Numbered from the stretch's first letter, positions 9,420 through 17,817 are shown. The stretch is DNA of 64,000 nucleotides from an uncultured Veillonellaceae bacterium (GCA_902785705.1 CACZZN010000001.1:62001-126000), one strand, 5' to 3'. Translations and numbers: made by a program. Notes: generated by a model not told the origin, from the letters alone.

Positions 9420-9752
9420 ATGAAAATAGAAAAAATTCCCGAAGGCACCACTCTCACGATCGCACTGGATGGCAGACTTGATGCCGCAGCTTCCGTTGAA
9501 CTCAGCAGGGAATTGTCCTCCTCTCTCGATGGAATCAATCATCTGGTATTCGATCTTTCCCGCCTGTACTATCTCGCATCTGCAGGTATCCGCATTTTTC
9601 TGCTGTACATGAAAAAAATGGACAAGCAAGGCGGAAGCATGAAGCTGATCCATGTGCAGGATGATGTCATGGATATTCTGGAAATGTCCGGGCTTACGGA
9701 CATTCTTCACATCGAAACAGCTTCAAAAAAATCTGTTGTTTCCATGAACTGA
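9420..9752 (+). CDS. STAS-domain protein (anti-sigma factor antagonist type)
   Basis: The 110 residues are a single STAS fold like SpoIIAA/RsbV: the strand motif LTIALDGRLDAAASVEL, then LVFDLSRLYYLASAGIRIFL. The serine of LASAGI aligns with the serine that kinase-type anti-sigma factors phosphorylate, although the usual SSAG/TSAG has become ASAG. In known systems such a protein binds a GHKL-type kinase and releases that kinase's partner. It is transcribed from a consensus promoter, with AAGGAG before the ATG, and is followed after 22 bp by an unknown 114-aa gene. No sigma factor or stand-alone kinase is next to it; the convergent symporter gene has a GHKL-like N-terminus. Confidence 0.85.
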   Translation: MKIEKIPEGTTLTIALDGRLDAAASVELSRELSSSLDGINHLVFDLSRLYYLASAGIRIFLLYMKKMDKQGGSMKLIHVQDDVMDILEMSGLTDILHIETASKKSVVSMN

Positions 9753-9774
9753 TATTGTTGACAGGAGGATTACC

Positions 9775-10119
9775 ATGAGCATCAAAGCATTCGAATTCGA
9801 GGGACTGCGCCTGCGCTCCAAGGTTCCAATCCCATTTGTGGAAGAAAATTCCTATCTGCCGGAAAGAGTGTATATCGAAGGATACTTTCCCGTTGGAACC
9901 ATCTGTAAGCTTCAAATGCCCATCTGCAGCAAAAAACTCAATCCCTTCAATGAGCAAACCAACGATTACTGTCATGCGGTTTCGCTGCTTTACGACAGTC
10001 GCGAGAATGATTCCTCTGCCGATCAAGATCCCTACACCGTGATCTTCCATGTGGATCTGAGTGCCCTGTTCCTCTTGTTCGACCCCATCGATGAAGACAA
10101 CCATGTAATTCCACTTTGA
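9775..10119 (+). CDS. Unknown 114-aa protein in the STAS operon
   Basis: I do not recognise a family. The ORF has a very good ribosome binding site (ACAGGAGGATTACC before ATG), starts 22 bp after the STAS gene and is followed by a terminator, so it is probably real and co-transcribed. The predicted protein is soluble, mildly acidic, has no signal peptide, and contains three cysteines (in TICKLQ, PICSKK, DYCHAV). The C-terminal half reads as beta strands (YTVIFHVDLSALFLLFDP). Its position suggests a role in the same regulatory unit, but that is context only. Confidence 0.7.
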   Translation: MSIKAFEFEGLRLRSKVPIPFVEENSYLPERVYIEGYFPVGTICKLQMPICSKKLNPFNEQTNDYCHAVSLLYDSRENDSSADQDPYTVIFHVDLSALFLLFDPIDEDNHVIPL

Positions 10120-10133
10120 AGATTCCATTGCAA

Positions 10134-10172
10134 AACGCTGCCGTACAAATGCGTACGGCAGCGTTCAATTTT
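10134..10172. terminator. Bidirectional terminator between the STAS operon and the symporter
   Basis: A perfect 13-bp stem, AACGCTGCCGTAC with GTACGGCAGCGTT, and a 6-base loop. CAATTTTA follows on the plus strand and TTTTGC on the minus strand, so it can end both convergent transcripts. Confidence 0.8.
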
Positions 10173-10180
10173 ACTACGAA

Positions 10181-10225
10181 CTTAGATTTCGTGTAAGGAC
10201 GTGTGGACACCGTAGGTGTCAGTAA
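10181..10225 (+). repeat. Swappable-hairpin repeat, copy A
   Basis: It begins CTTAGATTTCGTGTAAGG, continues ACGTGT, then has the hairpin GGACACC-GTA-GGTGTC and ends AGTAA. The same arrangement occurs at 20331-20373 and 57622-57670 on the opposite strand. It lies in the gap between two convergent transcription units, past their shared terminator. Confidence 0.7.
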
Positions 10226-10298
10226 ATTTACTCCAGTTCCTCGCAGGATTTCCACTGTCACTGCCTCCCAATCATAAATTTCTGTTCCATCGAATATT

Positions 10299-11978
10299 CT
10301 AAGCTTGATCCAGATATATTTTTTCGTCCCACATATCACATTTCTTTGCCAGCAGGAGCGATGATGCTATGTTGACAGATACATTGTTCAGTGTATCAAA
10401 CATATCCGCCAGCACCTCTACGCACATAAACACGACAACGGCCTGCGTCGGTATGTCAAAAACTGCAAAGACCGTCGCCATGGCAATCAGTCCGCCTCCC
10501 GGTACCGCGGGCATGGTGTACGATATGACAAAGACATAAAACGTCAGAAAAAGCACGAAATCCATCGTAACAGGTATATTCATCACCCTGGCCATCATCA
10601 CCGTCGAAGACGCCAAAATACAACAGGCACCGGTCTGATTCAGCTGTATCCCGATAGGCAAGGCAAAAGAAGCGAGCCCTTGGGATACGCCCAGTTTTTC
10701 CATCGTCAGCTGAAGCATATGCGGCAGACTGATGGTAGAACTGCAGTTGGATAAGGGAATGGGGGCAAAGGGAAGGATTTTCTTAAAAAAGGGCAAAGGA
10801 TTGATTTGTCCGTAAATCATAAAGACGATTGCCAGCAGCACCCACATGGCGAAAGTACCAATGATGGAAGCCATGACGATCTTGCCGAAATTGGCGAGGG
10901 ACTGCAAGTCGATATGTATGGCCAGGCTCATCATCGTGACAAATATGATCAGAGTGTAGAAACGGGCTATCATGCCCATGATGCTCATACAAAAACTGTT
11001 CATAAAATCTATGATTTCTTTTGCAATATTCGCCTTTTCTCCCAAACGATTGATGATGATACCGAAAAATATCGCCAGGAAAAGAATTTGCAGCAAATTG
11101 CCCCCCTTAAAAGGGTCTACCAAATTGGCGGGCACAATCTGCATCAGTATGTTCATAAAGGACATGGTCCCTTCGTTGGAGCCGTCCCCTTCCAATTTAC
11201 TGCCAAACAGGCTTGCCATGAACGCAAGATCATCCGGAAAGATTGCCAAGGCAAGACCGACGCTTAAAACGGCAGCCAGAAAAACAACAAAAAACGACTG
11301 CCCCACCAAGCGTTTCCCTATTTTGCCGATATCAATCGTCTCGGAAAGATTGGTAATACCCGCGATGATGGAAAAGAAAATCACCGGAGCCACCATCATG
11401 CCCAAGGCATTCATAAACAAAGTCGTGATCGGTGTCTTGAAATAATGGTCAAAAGCAAGGATGACTGCCTGAGGCGCCCACTCCCTCATGATGAAACCGA
11501 GGAGCAGCCCAAGGAAAATACTCGCTGAAATTTTGTATATCGTGCCAACGGATGCCTCATGTACCTTGATGGAGATGACATTTGCCCCATTCTTTCTGGA
11601 ATAGCCCATGCGATCCCGATTGGCCTTCAGGACGTTTACACTATAGAGATCAATGTCATCTTCCACCCATTCGGTCAATGACATGATGGGGTTGACGGCC
11701 TCTCCGCGAGCGGACAGCACCAGATGGATATCGCCGAACCGCTTTTTTATCCTGACGGTTGCCGTCATATCGGGATTGTTCATGCCGGCCTGCAGTCTGG
11801 CAAACGTTTCCTCCAGCACCATCCTGCCCCGAAGCAATTCCTCCTCGGTCAGCTTTTGGCCTACGGTTTGCTGAAGATGCTCCATAATCCCGGCAACGCT
11901 GTCCCGAGGCATGATAAATACTTTTTCCGTCATATCGTCCGCTTTTCTTTTCGATCCACGGATGTTGCTCAAGTCCAT
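10299..11978 (-). CDS. Dicarboxylate/amino acid:cation symporter with GHKL-like N-terminal domain
   Basis: The C-terminal 400 residues are a complete DAACS-family (GltP/DctA/SdcS-like) Na+ or H+ symporter with many membrane segments, FFSIIAGITNLSETIDIGKIG, and the late motif IQLNQTGACCILASSTVMMA. DAACS proteins normally begin at the first helix; here about 165 soluble residues precede it. That part reads like a degenerate histidine-kinase/anti-sigma ATPase fold: LLRGRMVLEETFARLQ in the N-box position, DIHLVLSARGEAVNP where D-x-G-x would be, and GYSRKNGANVISIKV as the final strand. The catalytic Asn and Asp look replaced, so it may only bind a partner. I start at ATG 11978 with GGAGG eight bases before; total 559 aa. 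Confidence 0.88.
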   Translation of the reverse strand: MDLSNIRGSKRKADDMTEKVFIMPRDSVAGIMEHLQQTVGQKLTEEELLRGRMVLEETFARLQAGMNNPDMTATVRIKKRFGDIHLVLSARGEAVNPIMSLTEWVEDDIDLYSVNVLKANRDRMGYSRKNGANVISIKVHEASVGTIYKISASIFLGLLLGFIMREWAPQAVILAFDHYFKTPITTLFMNALGMMVAPVIFFSIIAGITNLSETIDIGKIGKRLVGQSFFVVFLAAVLSVGLALAIFPDDLAFMASLFGSKLEGDGSNEGTMSFMNILMQIVPANLVDPFKGGNLLQILFLAIFFGIIINRLGEKANIAKEIIDFMNSFCMSIMGMIARFYTLIIFVTMMSLAIHIDLQSLANFGKIVMASIIGTFAMWVLLAIVFMIYGQINPLPFFKKILPFAPIPLSNCSSTISLPHMLQLTMEKLGVSQGLASFALPIGIQLNQTGACCILASSTVMMARVMNIPVTMDFVLFLTFYVFVISYTMPAVPGGGLIAMATVFAVFDIPTQAVVVFMCVEVLADMFDTLNNVSVNIASSLLLAKKCDMWDEKIYLDQA

Positions 11979-12087
11979 ATGGAATTCCTCCACTATTATA
12001 TTCTCCTGCCGCATGGCATCCTGCGATTCCCCACGATGCGCACTCTGTTCTTATTCGACATGGCAGGCGGAATTCCCTTTAGCGAAA

Positions 12088-12121
12088 GAAAAAACTGCCG
12101 TACAAACCATGCACGGCAGTT
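12088..12121 (-). terminator. Terminator downstream of HU
   Basis: On the minus strand AACTGCCGTGC pairs with GTACGGCAGTT around a short loop and runs into TTTTTT. Confidence 0.75.
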
Positions 12122-12141
12122 CTCAATCCGGAAATTACATC

Positions 12142-12441
12142 TCAAAACTTGATATTCGATTTGAACGCAAATGAATCGCTTGCCTTGATCTTGATGGCAG
12201 CGCCGGTCTGCGGGTTGCGCCCCGTCCGGGCATTGCGATGAGCCGTCTTGAAGGTGCCAAAACCAATCAGGCGTACCTCGTCCCCCTGACGCACGGCATC
12301 CACCACAGTGGACAGCAAGGTGTTGACTACCGCTGCCACGTCCTTCTTGGTCATGCCGTCCAGCTGCTTTGCCACCTTGTCCACCAATGCGGTCTTGCTG
12401 ATGATTTCCTTTTCCTTCTTCTTTGCCGGCTTCTTAGCCAT
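12142..12441 (-). CDS. hup: HU-type nucleoid DNA-binding protein
   Basis: This small dimeric protein bends and compacts DNA. The 99-residue product has a lysine-rich start (MAKKPAKKKEKE) about ten residues longer than classic HU, then the HU core with LIGFGTFKTAHRNARTGRNP, which includes the beta-arm that inserts into the minor groove. The start is ATG 12441, with AAAGGGG upstream; an in-frame TTG three codons earlier is less likely. It lies 119 bp after ispG and ends at its own terminator. The basic extension could add DNA contacts, an inference from charge only. Confidence 0.93.
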   Translation of the reverse strand: MAKKPAKKKEKEIISKTALVDKVAKQLDGMTKKDVAAVVNTLLSTVVDAVRQGDEVRLIGFGTFKTAHRNARTGRNPQTGAAIKIKASDSFAFKSNIKF

Positions 12442-12481
12442 ACGATCCAACCCCTTTCAAATTTCGAATATCATCCGCTCA

Positions 12482-12506
12482 AGGAACGCTGAATGATTCC
12501 GATTCC
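12482..12506 (-). repeat. Degenerate remnant of the MITE-1 terminal repeat
   Basis: AGGAACGCTGAATGATTCC followed by GATTCC resembles the solo hairpin at 59132-59159 (AGGAAACGCTGAATGATCC then GTGTTTCCT). It lies between ispG and hup. The match is partial, so confidence is low. Confidence 0.35.
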
Positions 12507-12560
12507 GCGCCCCCGTTGGAATACGATGACTACTTCGCCGCGCCCGTCGAAAGTTCCTGC

Positions 12561-13658
12561 TCATTTTTCCGGATTTTTATAAAAAGTTTCGTTTTCTTTT
12601 CTTTCCTCCAATATCGCATCTATTTCCCTAAACAGTTCATTTACCAGCTCGGACTCCGGTACCTTGCGGATGATTTCCCCCTTGCGGAACACCAGGCCCT
12701 CGCCCTTTCCCCCCGCAATCCCGACATCTGCGCCCCGTGCCTCACCCGGACCGTTGACCACACAGCCCATGACGGCCACCTCGATGGGTTCCTCGATACC
12801 TGCAAGCTTCTTTTCCACCTGCTCCGCAATGGCGGGAAGATCGATGCTCGTGCGGCCGCAGGTCGGGCAGGCAACCAAAGTCGGCCCGTATTCCTTCATT
12901 CCCAGGGATTTCAGGATTTCATTCGCCACCCGTACTTCTGCCACGGGATCGCCTGTCAGGGAAACACGAAGCGTATCCCCGATTCCTTCCGCCAGCAGGG
13001 CGCCAATGCCCACGGCTGATTTGATGATGCCCGTATTGACCGTCCCTGCCTCCGTGATGCCAAGATGCAGCGGATAGTCCACCTTCTCGCTCATGAGCCG
13101 GTAAGCGGCCAGTGTCAAGGGGACATCATGGGCTTTGAGGGATATCTTCATGTCGTAGAAATCCTGCGCCTCCAGGATCTTCACATGCTCCAAGGCGGAT
13201 TCGACCAAGGCTTCCGCTGTCACACCGCCGTATTTCGCCAACAGCTTCTTGTCCAGCGAGCCTGCATTCACACCGATGCGGATGGGAATACCGTTTGCTT
13301 TCGCCTCCCGCACGACGGCCTGTACATGCTCTTCCCCGCCGATATTGCCGGGATTCAGCCGCAGGGCGGAAATGCCCTGATGGATGGCCTCGATGGCCAA
13401 GTGGTAATCAAAATGGATATCCGCCACCAATGGCGTCCTGACCTCGCGGATGATATTCCCGAGATTTTTCGCTGCCGCCATATCCGGCACCGCCATGCGC
13501 ACGATGTCGCAGCCTGCTGCGGCCAGCGCACGGATCTGCGCGACGGTCGCCGCCGTATCCGACGTTTTCGTATTCGTCATGGACTGCACGGAAATCGGCG
13601 CATCGCCGCCAATGGCAATCGGACCGATGTGGATTTGCCTTGTTTTCCTTCGTTCCAA
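12561..13658 (-). CDS. ispG: 4-hydroxy-3-methylbut-2-en-1-yl diphosphate synthase (IspG/GcpE)
   Basis: This iron-sulfur enzyme of the MEP isoprenoid pathway reduces MEcPP to HMBPP. It has the VQSMTNTKTSD opening, the TIM-barrel motif LRLNPGNIGGEEHV, and the [4Fe-4S] ligands in LVACPTCGRTSID plus the later cysteine in AVMGCVVNGPGEA. It is 365 residues, the compact bacterial form. The start is TTG 13658, preceded by AGGGGG. It follows rseP by five bases. Two MEP enzymes (dxr, ispG) and the undecaprenyl synthase uppS share this cluster. Confidence 0.96.
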   Translation of the reverse strand: MERRKTRQIHIGPIAIGGDAPISVQSMTNTKTSDTAATVAQIRALAAAGCDIVRMAVPDMAAAKNLGNIIREVRTPLVADIHFDYHLAIEAIHQGISALRLNPGNIGGEEHVQAVVREAKANGIPIRIGVNAGSLDKKLLAKYGGVTAEALVESALEHVKILEAQDFYDMKISLKAHDVPLTLAAYRLMSEKVDYPLHLGITEAGTVNTGIIKSAVGIGALLAEGIGDTLRVSLTGDPVAEVRVANEILKSLGMKEYGPTLVACPTCGRTSIDLPAIAEQVEKKLAGIEEPIEVAVMGCVVNGPGEARGADVGIAGGKGEGLVFRKGEIIRKVPESELVNELFREIDAILEERKENETFYKNPEK

Positions 13659-13663
13659 GCTGC

Positions 13664-14704
13664 TCAGCCCCCTGTAAATACACGTACAACATCATTCTTT
13701 GTCGCAAAGAGCATCAGCAGCACCAGCAGCGCCACGCCGACACTCTGCAAATAGTAAAGCGTCTTCGGGCTCATGGGCTTTCCCCGCACGGCCTCCATGA
13801 GCAGCATCATAAAATGTCCGCCATCCAGTGCAGGCACCGGCAAAAGGTTGATGATGCCGAGATTCAGGCTCAAAAATGCCGCAAAGTTCAAAAGGGGAAT
13901 GAAGCCGATCTGTGCCATCTCGCCCGCCATTTGCGCCACGCCGATGGGACCCGCAAGCTCTGCGCCGGAGCGCTCCGCAAAGATCCGCCCCAGCTCCGTC
14001 AGCATCATCTCCATGATGGAATAGGTCTTCTGCACAGCAAGCTGCATGGATTCCGCCACCCCGGGGTAACGCATGTCCAGCGTCCCCAACACGCCAATGA
14101 CCTGCCGCTTGCTGCCCTCGTCATAATACGGTTCTATGAGCGCACGCTGCGTTTCGTTCCCCCTTTGGAACACGACCTCCACCGGCGCGCCCTCTTCGCC
14201 CTGCCGCACCGTTTCGGAAAGCTGGTTCCAATTCTCGATCTCCACGCCATTGATGCTCAGGATGCGGTCGCCTTCCCGAAGCCCTGCCATCGCTGCGGGC
14301 TTGTCCGGAAGCACCGTTCCCAGCACAGGCTCCGTAGAGGGAGTGCCAACGCCCGCAAAGAAGAAAATGCCAAAAAAGAGCAGGACCGGCAAAATAAAAT
14401 TCATCACAGAGCCTGACAGGATCACAATCATGCGCGAGGAAACAGGCTTTTCACAGTATCCCCGTTCCCCTGCCTTGTTGTCCTCAGGATTCATACCCGC
14501 AATATCATTGAAGCCGCCAAGGGGAATCGCCCGCAAGGAATACTCCGTTTCTCCCCTGCGGAAGCTGAACAGCTTCGGCCCAAAACCGATGGCAAATTCG
14601 TCCACCCGCATATCCGTGGCCTTTGCCGTCATAAAATGTCCCAGCTCATGCACCAAAACCAGCAGCCCGAATACAAAAACAGCCGCCGCGATTGTCAAAA
14701 CCAT
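13664..14704 (-). CDS. rseP: RIP metalloprotease RseP (site-2 protease)
   Basis: This intramembrane zinc protease cleaves membrane-bound anti-sigma factors and signal-peptide remnants. The HELGH zinc site is in the first membrane helix (LLVLVHELGHFMTAKA), one PDZ domain follows (DRILSINGVEIENWNQL), and the second metal-site region is NLLPVPALDGGHFMMLL near the C-terminus. Length is 346 residues. It has one PDZ domain, as in many Firmicutes, rather than the two of E. coli RseP. It is seven bases after dxr and five before ispG in a tight operon. Confidence 0.95.
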   Translation of the reverse strand: MVLTIAAAVFVFGLLVLVHELGHFMTAKATDMRVDEFAIGFGPKLFSFRRGETEYSLRAIPLGGFNDIAGMNPEDNKAGERGYCEKPVSSRMIVILSGSVMNFILPVLLFFGIFFFAGVGTPSTEPVLGTVLPDKPAAMAGLREGDRILSINGVEIENWNQLSETVRQGEEGAPVEVVFQRGNETQRALIEPYYDEGSKRQVIGVLGTLDMRYPGVAESMQLAVQKTYSIMEMMLTELGRIFAERSGAELAGPIGVAQMAGEMAQIGFIPLLNFAAFLSLNLGIINLLPVPALDGGHFMMLLMEAVRGKPMSPKTLYYLQSVGVALLVLLMLFATKNDVVRVFTGG

Positions 14705-14711
14705 AGTTGCC

Positions 14712-15869
14712 TCATCCCTTGTTTTTCCTTAAAAACTCCGCCGCAAAGGAACGCGCCCATGCGTCCTCCGCAAAGAGCTCCTCCATCTCCGGTTCCAGAA
14801 TGCAAGGACGCTTCAGCATAGTTTCCTCGATTACATCATAGATATCCAAAAAATGGATTTCATCCCGCAGGAATGCCCCAACAGCAATTTCATTCGCCGC
14901 ATTCATCACGCAGGGCATGGAGCCGCCCATCTCTCCTGCCTCATAGGCGAAACGAAGCCCTTTGAAGGTCGATGTATCCGGCTCCTCAAACGTCAGATCC
15001 CTCATGTTCCAGAAATCCAGACGCTCAAAATCCGATGTCGTGCGATCCGGATAGGTCAGCGCATACTGAATGGGGAGCTTCATATCGGTCGATCCCAGCT
15101 GCGCAATGACTGCGCCATCCCGGAACTGGATCATGGAATGAATGATGCTCTGGGGATGCACGACCACTTGGATCTGCTCATAGGACACGCCATAGAGCCA
15201 TTTTGCCTCGATGACCTCCAGCCCCTTGTTCATGAGGCTTGCCGAATCCACCGTGATTTTCTGTCCCATATTCCAGGTGGGATGCTTCAGCACCTGCTCC
15301 TTCGTCGCATGCGCAAGATCCTCCTTCTTTTTCCCTCGGAACGGCCCGCCCGATGCGGTGAGCAGGAGTTTTTCGATGCTGTCACGCTTCTCCCCCTGCA
15401 GGCACTGGAAAAAAGCGCAGTGCTCGCTGTCTACGGGAAGAATGGAAACCCCCTGCTCCTTCGCACGGCGCATGACGATCTCGCCTGCCACCACCAGCGT
15501 TTCCTTGTTGGCAAGCGCGATATTCTTCTTCGCTTCCAAGGCCTTCATCGTGGGTTCCAGCCCTGCAAACCCCATCATAGAGGTCACGACCGTGTCCACC
15601 TCGCCGAACGCCGCGGCGTCAATGAAAGCCTGCCTGCCTCCCGCCAGTTCTGTCGCGCCATGGTAGCGTGATTTCAGCCTGCCGTAAGCTGCTTCGTCCG
15701 AAAGCACCGCCAGCTCCGGCCGGAATTCCTCGATCTGCCGTTGCAGCAGCTCATCGCTTGCGTTTGCAGCCAAGACCGATACATGAAACAGCTCCGGGTG
15801 CGCGCGCACAACATCCAGCGTCTGCGTGCCGATGGAGCCCGTCGACCCCAAAACCGCAATCTTTTTCAT
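14712..15869 (-). CDS. dxr: 1-deoxy-D-xylulose-5-phosphate reductoisomerase
   Basis: It converts DXP to MEP with NADPH, the first committed step of the MEP pathway. The 385-residue protein begins MKKIAVLGSTGSIGTQTLDVV (NADPH-binding glycine loop). The metal/substrate site ILPVDSEHCAFFQCLQG follows, with LTASGGPFRG and NKGLEVIEAKWL later. The start is ATG 15869 with GAGGAATCCGAG in front; the upstream in-frame extension overlaps cdsA and is not part of the family. Neighbours are cdsA (10 bp) and rseP (7 bp). Confidence 0.96.
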   Translation of the reverse strand: MKKIAVLGSTGSIGTQTLDVVRAHPELFHVSVLAANASDELLQRQIEEFRPELAVLSDEAAYGRLKSRYHGATELAGGRQAFIDAAAFGEVDTVVTSMMGFAGLEPTMKALEAKKNIALANKETLVVAGEIVMRRAKEQGVSILPVDSEHCAFFQCLQGEKRDSIEKLLLTASGGPFRGKKKEDLAHATKEQVLKHPTWNMGQKITVDSASLMNKGLEVIEAKWLYGVSYEQIQVVVHPQSIIHSMIQFRDGAVIAQLGSTDMKLPIQYALTYPDRTTSDFERLDFWNMRDLTFEEPDTSTFKGLRFAYEAGEMGGSMPCVMNAANEIAVGAFLRDEIHFLDIYDVIEETMLKRPCILEPEMEELFAEDAWARSFAAEFLRKNKG

Positions 15870-15879
15870 CTCGGATTCC

Positions 15880-16710
15880 TCATTTCTCCATCCATTGAGT
15901 GATAAGGGCAAAGTAATAGACCATCGGCGCTGTGTAGAGCACACTGTCAAAACGATCCAGCACCCCGCCATGTCCCGGGATCAGACTGCCCGAATCCTTG
16001 ATGCCCGTATGGCGCTTGATGACCGATTCCACCAGATCCCCAAGGGTGGCGAAGAGGGAAAGCAAGACGCCCAGCACTGCCATCTCCGGCAAAGGGAATC
16101 CGAAAAAGAGATGCCCCAGAGCCGCAATCGACGCTGTCGTGCCGACGACGGAGCCGAGAAAGCCCTCCACCGTCTTGTTCGGGCTGATGGACGGGCAGAG
16201 CTTGTGGCTTCCGATGGCAGAGCCGGTGAAATACGCAAAGGTGTCGCTTGCCCAAGTGCCGATGAACATGACCCAGACATACGCGCAGCCCAACTCGAAT
16301 CCTCCCAGCTGCGTCGCAATCATTCTGTCATCCAGAAAGCGCAGCATGACCAGATGCGCAAACGGGATGCCCACATAGAGGATGCCTCCCACGGAGATGC
16401 CTGCTTCCACAGGCGATATCCTGCCATGCAGGAACACCGTCAGAAGCAGCGTGACCAGCGTAATTCCTGTCACGACTGCCACCATTTCTTCCATATTGCC
16501 AAGCCATGCACAGCCCCAAATCAGCGTAATCCCCAGGATTCCCAGGATAAACGCAGTGCGAAGCCCCTTTTTTATGAATGCCTTGGAATATTCATACCAG
16601 CCGATCAGCGGCAGCACAAGTGCAAATGCCGCAAAAGGCCAATCCCCGGTCTGGATGATAAAGGCCGCGAGCGCAATGCCCACAATGCCTGTCAAGATTC
16701 TTGTCACCAA
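15880..16710 (-). CDS. cdsA: Phosphatidate cytidylyltransferase
   Basis: This integral membrane enzyme makes CDP-diacylglycerol from phosphatidate and CTP for phospholipid synthesis. It is 276 residues with about seven hydrophobic segments and the family signature near the C-terminus: SPNKTVEGFLG, then GDLVESVIKRHTGIKDSG and PGHGGVLDRFDSVL. The start is TTG 16710 with AAGGAG ten bases upstream; GTG at 16707 is the alternative. It lies between uppS (14 bp) and dxr (10 bp), the standard Firmicute and proteobacterial order. Confidence 0.95.
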   Translation of the reverse strand: MVTRILTGIVGIALAAFIIQTGDWPFAAFALVLPLIGWYEYSKAFIKKGLRTAFILGILGITLIWGCAWLGNMEEMVAVVTGITLVTLLLTVFLHGRISPVEAGISVGGILYVGIPFAHLVMLRFLDDRMIATQLGGFELGCAYVWVMFIGTWASDTFAYFTGSAIGSHKLCPSISPNKTVEGFLGSVVGTTASIAALGHLFFGFPLPEMAVLGVLLSLFATLGDLVESVIKRHTGIKDSGSLIPGHGGVLDRFDSVLYTAPMVYYFALITQWMEK

Positions 16711-16724
16711 TCCGCTCTTGCTCC

Positions 16725-17525
16725 TTACGATTTCTTCTCATTCAATCCGCCAAAGCGGCGATCCCGCTTCCCGAAGTCCACCATCGCATCCACGAAGCGC
16801 TCCGGCGTGAATTCCGGCCAGTTCGCATCCGTGAACCAGAACTCGGCATACGCGGCCTGCCACAGCAAAAAATTGCTGAGCCGCTGATCTCCGCTCGTGC
16901 GGATCACAAGATCCACGGGAAGATTCCCATGGGTGTCCAGAGTATCCTCGATCATCTGCTCACTGATATCCTCCGGACGGAGCTGCCCCGACGCTGCACG
17001 CTTTGCCAGCGTCTGCGTCATGCGCAGGATCTCGTCCTGCCCGCCGTAATTCGCCGCAATGTTGAATTTCACACCCGTGTTATCCCGCATGAGCGTCTCC
17101 GCTTCCCTCACCTGATGCTGCAGGCCTTCCGAAAGACCGTCAATCCTGCCGAGAAAATGAATCTGCACATTGTTCTCATGCATCTCCTGCATTTCCCTGG
17201 TCAGATATTCCGAAAACAGGTGCATGAGAAAATCCACCTCCGCATGCGGCCGCTTCCAGTTCTCCGTCGAAAACGCGTAGACCGTCAAAGCATCCAGTCC
17301 CAGGCCCACAGCGGTCTTGAGAATATGCTTGAGTGTCTTGACGCCCGCCGTATGGCCTGCGCTGCGGAGCAGCCCCTGCCCCTTTGCCCATCGGCCGTTG
17401 CCATCCATGATGATTGCCACGTGACGCGGCAGGCGATTCCAATCTATCCTGTCAAATAACGGGGAATCCTTCTTCGGCACCTCAAACGTGTCCTCCGTGC
17501 CTCCCCCGAATACCTTGTTCCACAT
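16725..17525 (-). CDS. uppS: Isoprenyl transferase (undecaprenyl diphosphate synthase)
   Basis: It condenses IPP units onto farnesyl diphosphate to build the C55 carrier lipid for peptidoglycan and outer-membrane polysaccharides. The 266-residue protein has the diphosphate-binding start HVAIIMDGNGRWAKGQG with the catalytic Asp, ALTVYAFSTENWKRP, and IRTSGDQRLSNFLLWQ near the C-terminus. About 28 residues precede the core, slightly longer than usual. It is the first gene of uppS-cdsA-dxr-rseP-ispG, downstream of a terminator, so a promoter should lie in 17526-17590, where I see no convincing hexamers. Confidence 0.95.
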   Translation of the reverse strand: MWNKVFGGGTEDTFEVPKKDSPLFDRIDWNRLPRHVAIIMDGNGRWAKGQGLLRSAGHTAGVKTLKHILKTAVGLGLDALTVYAFSTENWKRPHAEVDFLMHLFSEYLTREMQEMHENNVQIHFLGRIDGLSEGLQHQVREAETLMRDNTGVKFNIAANYGGQDEILRMTQTLAKRAASGQLRPEDISEQMIEDTLDTHGNLPVDLVIRTSGDQRLSNFLLWQAAYAEFWFTDANWPEFTPERFVDAMVDFGKRDRRFGGLNEKKS

Positions 17526-17587
17526 AAACCGTACAGTCTCCTGTCCTTTTCGGAACTATCCCAAAACAAGTTTGGCTCCGGTTCCTT

Positions 17588-17623
17588 AACAAAAACCCCT
17601 CTCAGCGGATCTGCCAAGAGGGG
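17588..17623 (-). terminator. Terminator after the ferredoxin gene
   Basis: On the minus strand CCCCTCT pairs with AGAGGGG (the inner GGC/GCT region partly pairs too), then TTTTTGTT. It separates the rpsB-tsf-pyrH-frr group from uppS. Confidence 0.75.
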
Positions 17624-17630
17624 CTGTCCA

Positions 17631-17801
17631 TCACGGAGCTTCGATTGCCGATACCGGACACCCGGCAGCGCAAGCGCCGCACTCCACACATTTCTCTGGG
17701 TCGATCTCATAGTGCTCCTTGCCCTCGCTGATCGCCTCTACCGGACAGGTAGCGGCGCAGGAGCCGCAGGAAATGCAATCATCACCGATCTTGTATGCCA
17801 T
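17631..17801 (-). CDS. Small 2[4Fe-4S] ferredoxin
   Basis: This 56-residue electron carrier binds two [4Fe-4S] clusters through CISCGSCAATCP and CVECGACAAGCP, the full eight-cysteine clostridial ferredoxin pattern. It begins MAYKIGDD at ATG 17801 with GGAGGTGTTCC upstream and ends just before a terminator. In anaerobes such proteins serve pyruvate:ferredoxin oxidoreductase, hydrogenase and similar enzymes. It lies 16 bp after the 68-aa gene, so it is likely carried on the frr transcript. Confidence 0.93.
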   Translation of the reverse strand: MAYKIGDDCISCGSCAATCPVEAISEGKEHYEIDPEKCVECGACAAGCPVSAIEAP

Positions 17802-17817
17802 GCTGGAACACCTCCTT

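Noticed and set aside
17444..17710. 88-aa minus-strand ORF overlapping uppS and the ferredoxin
   Set aside because: It is out of frame with both; the ferredoxin cysteine pattern fixes the true frame.
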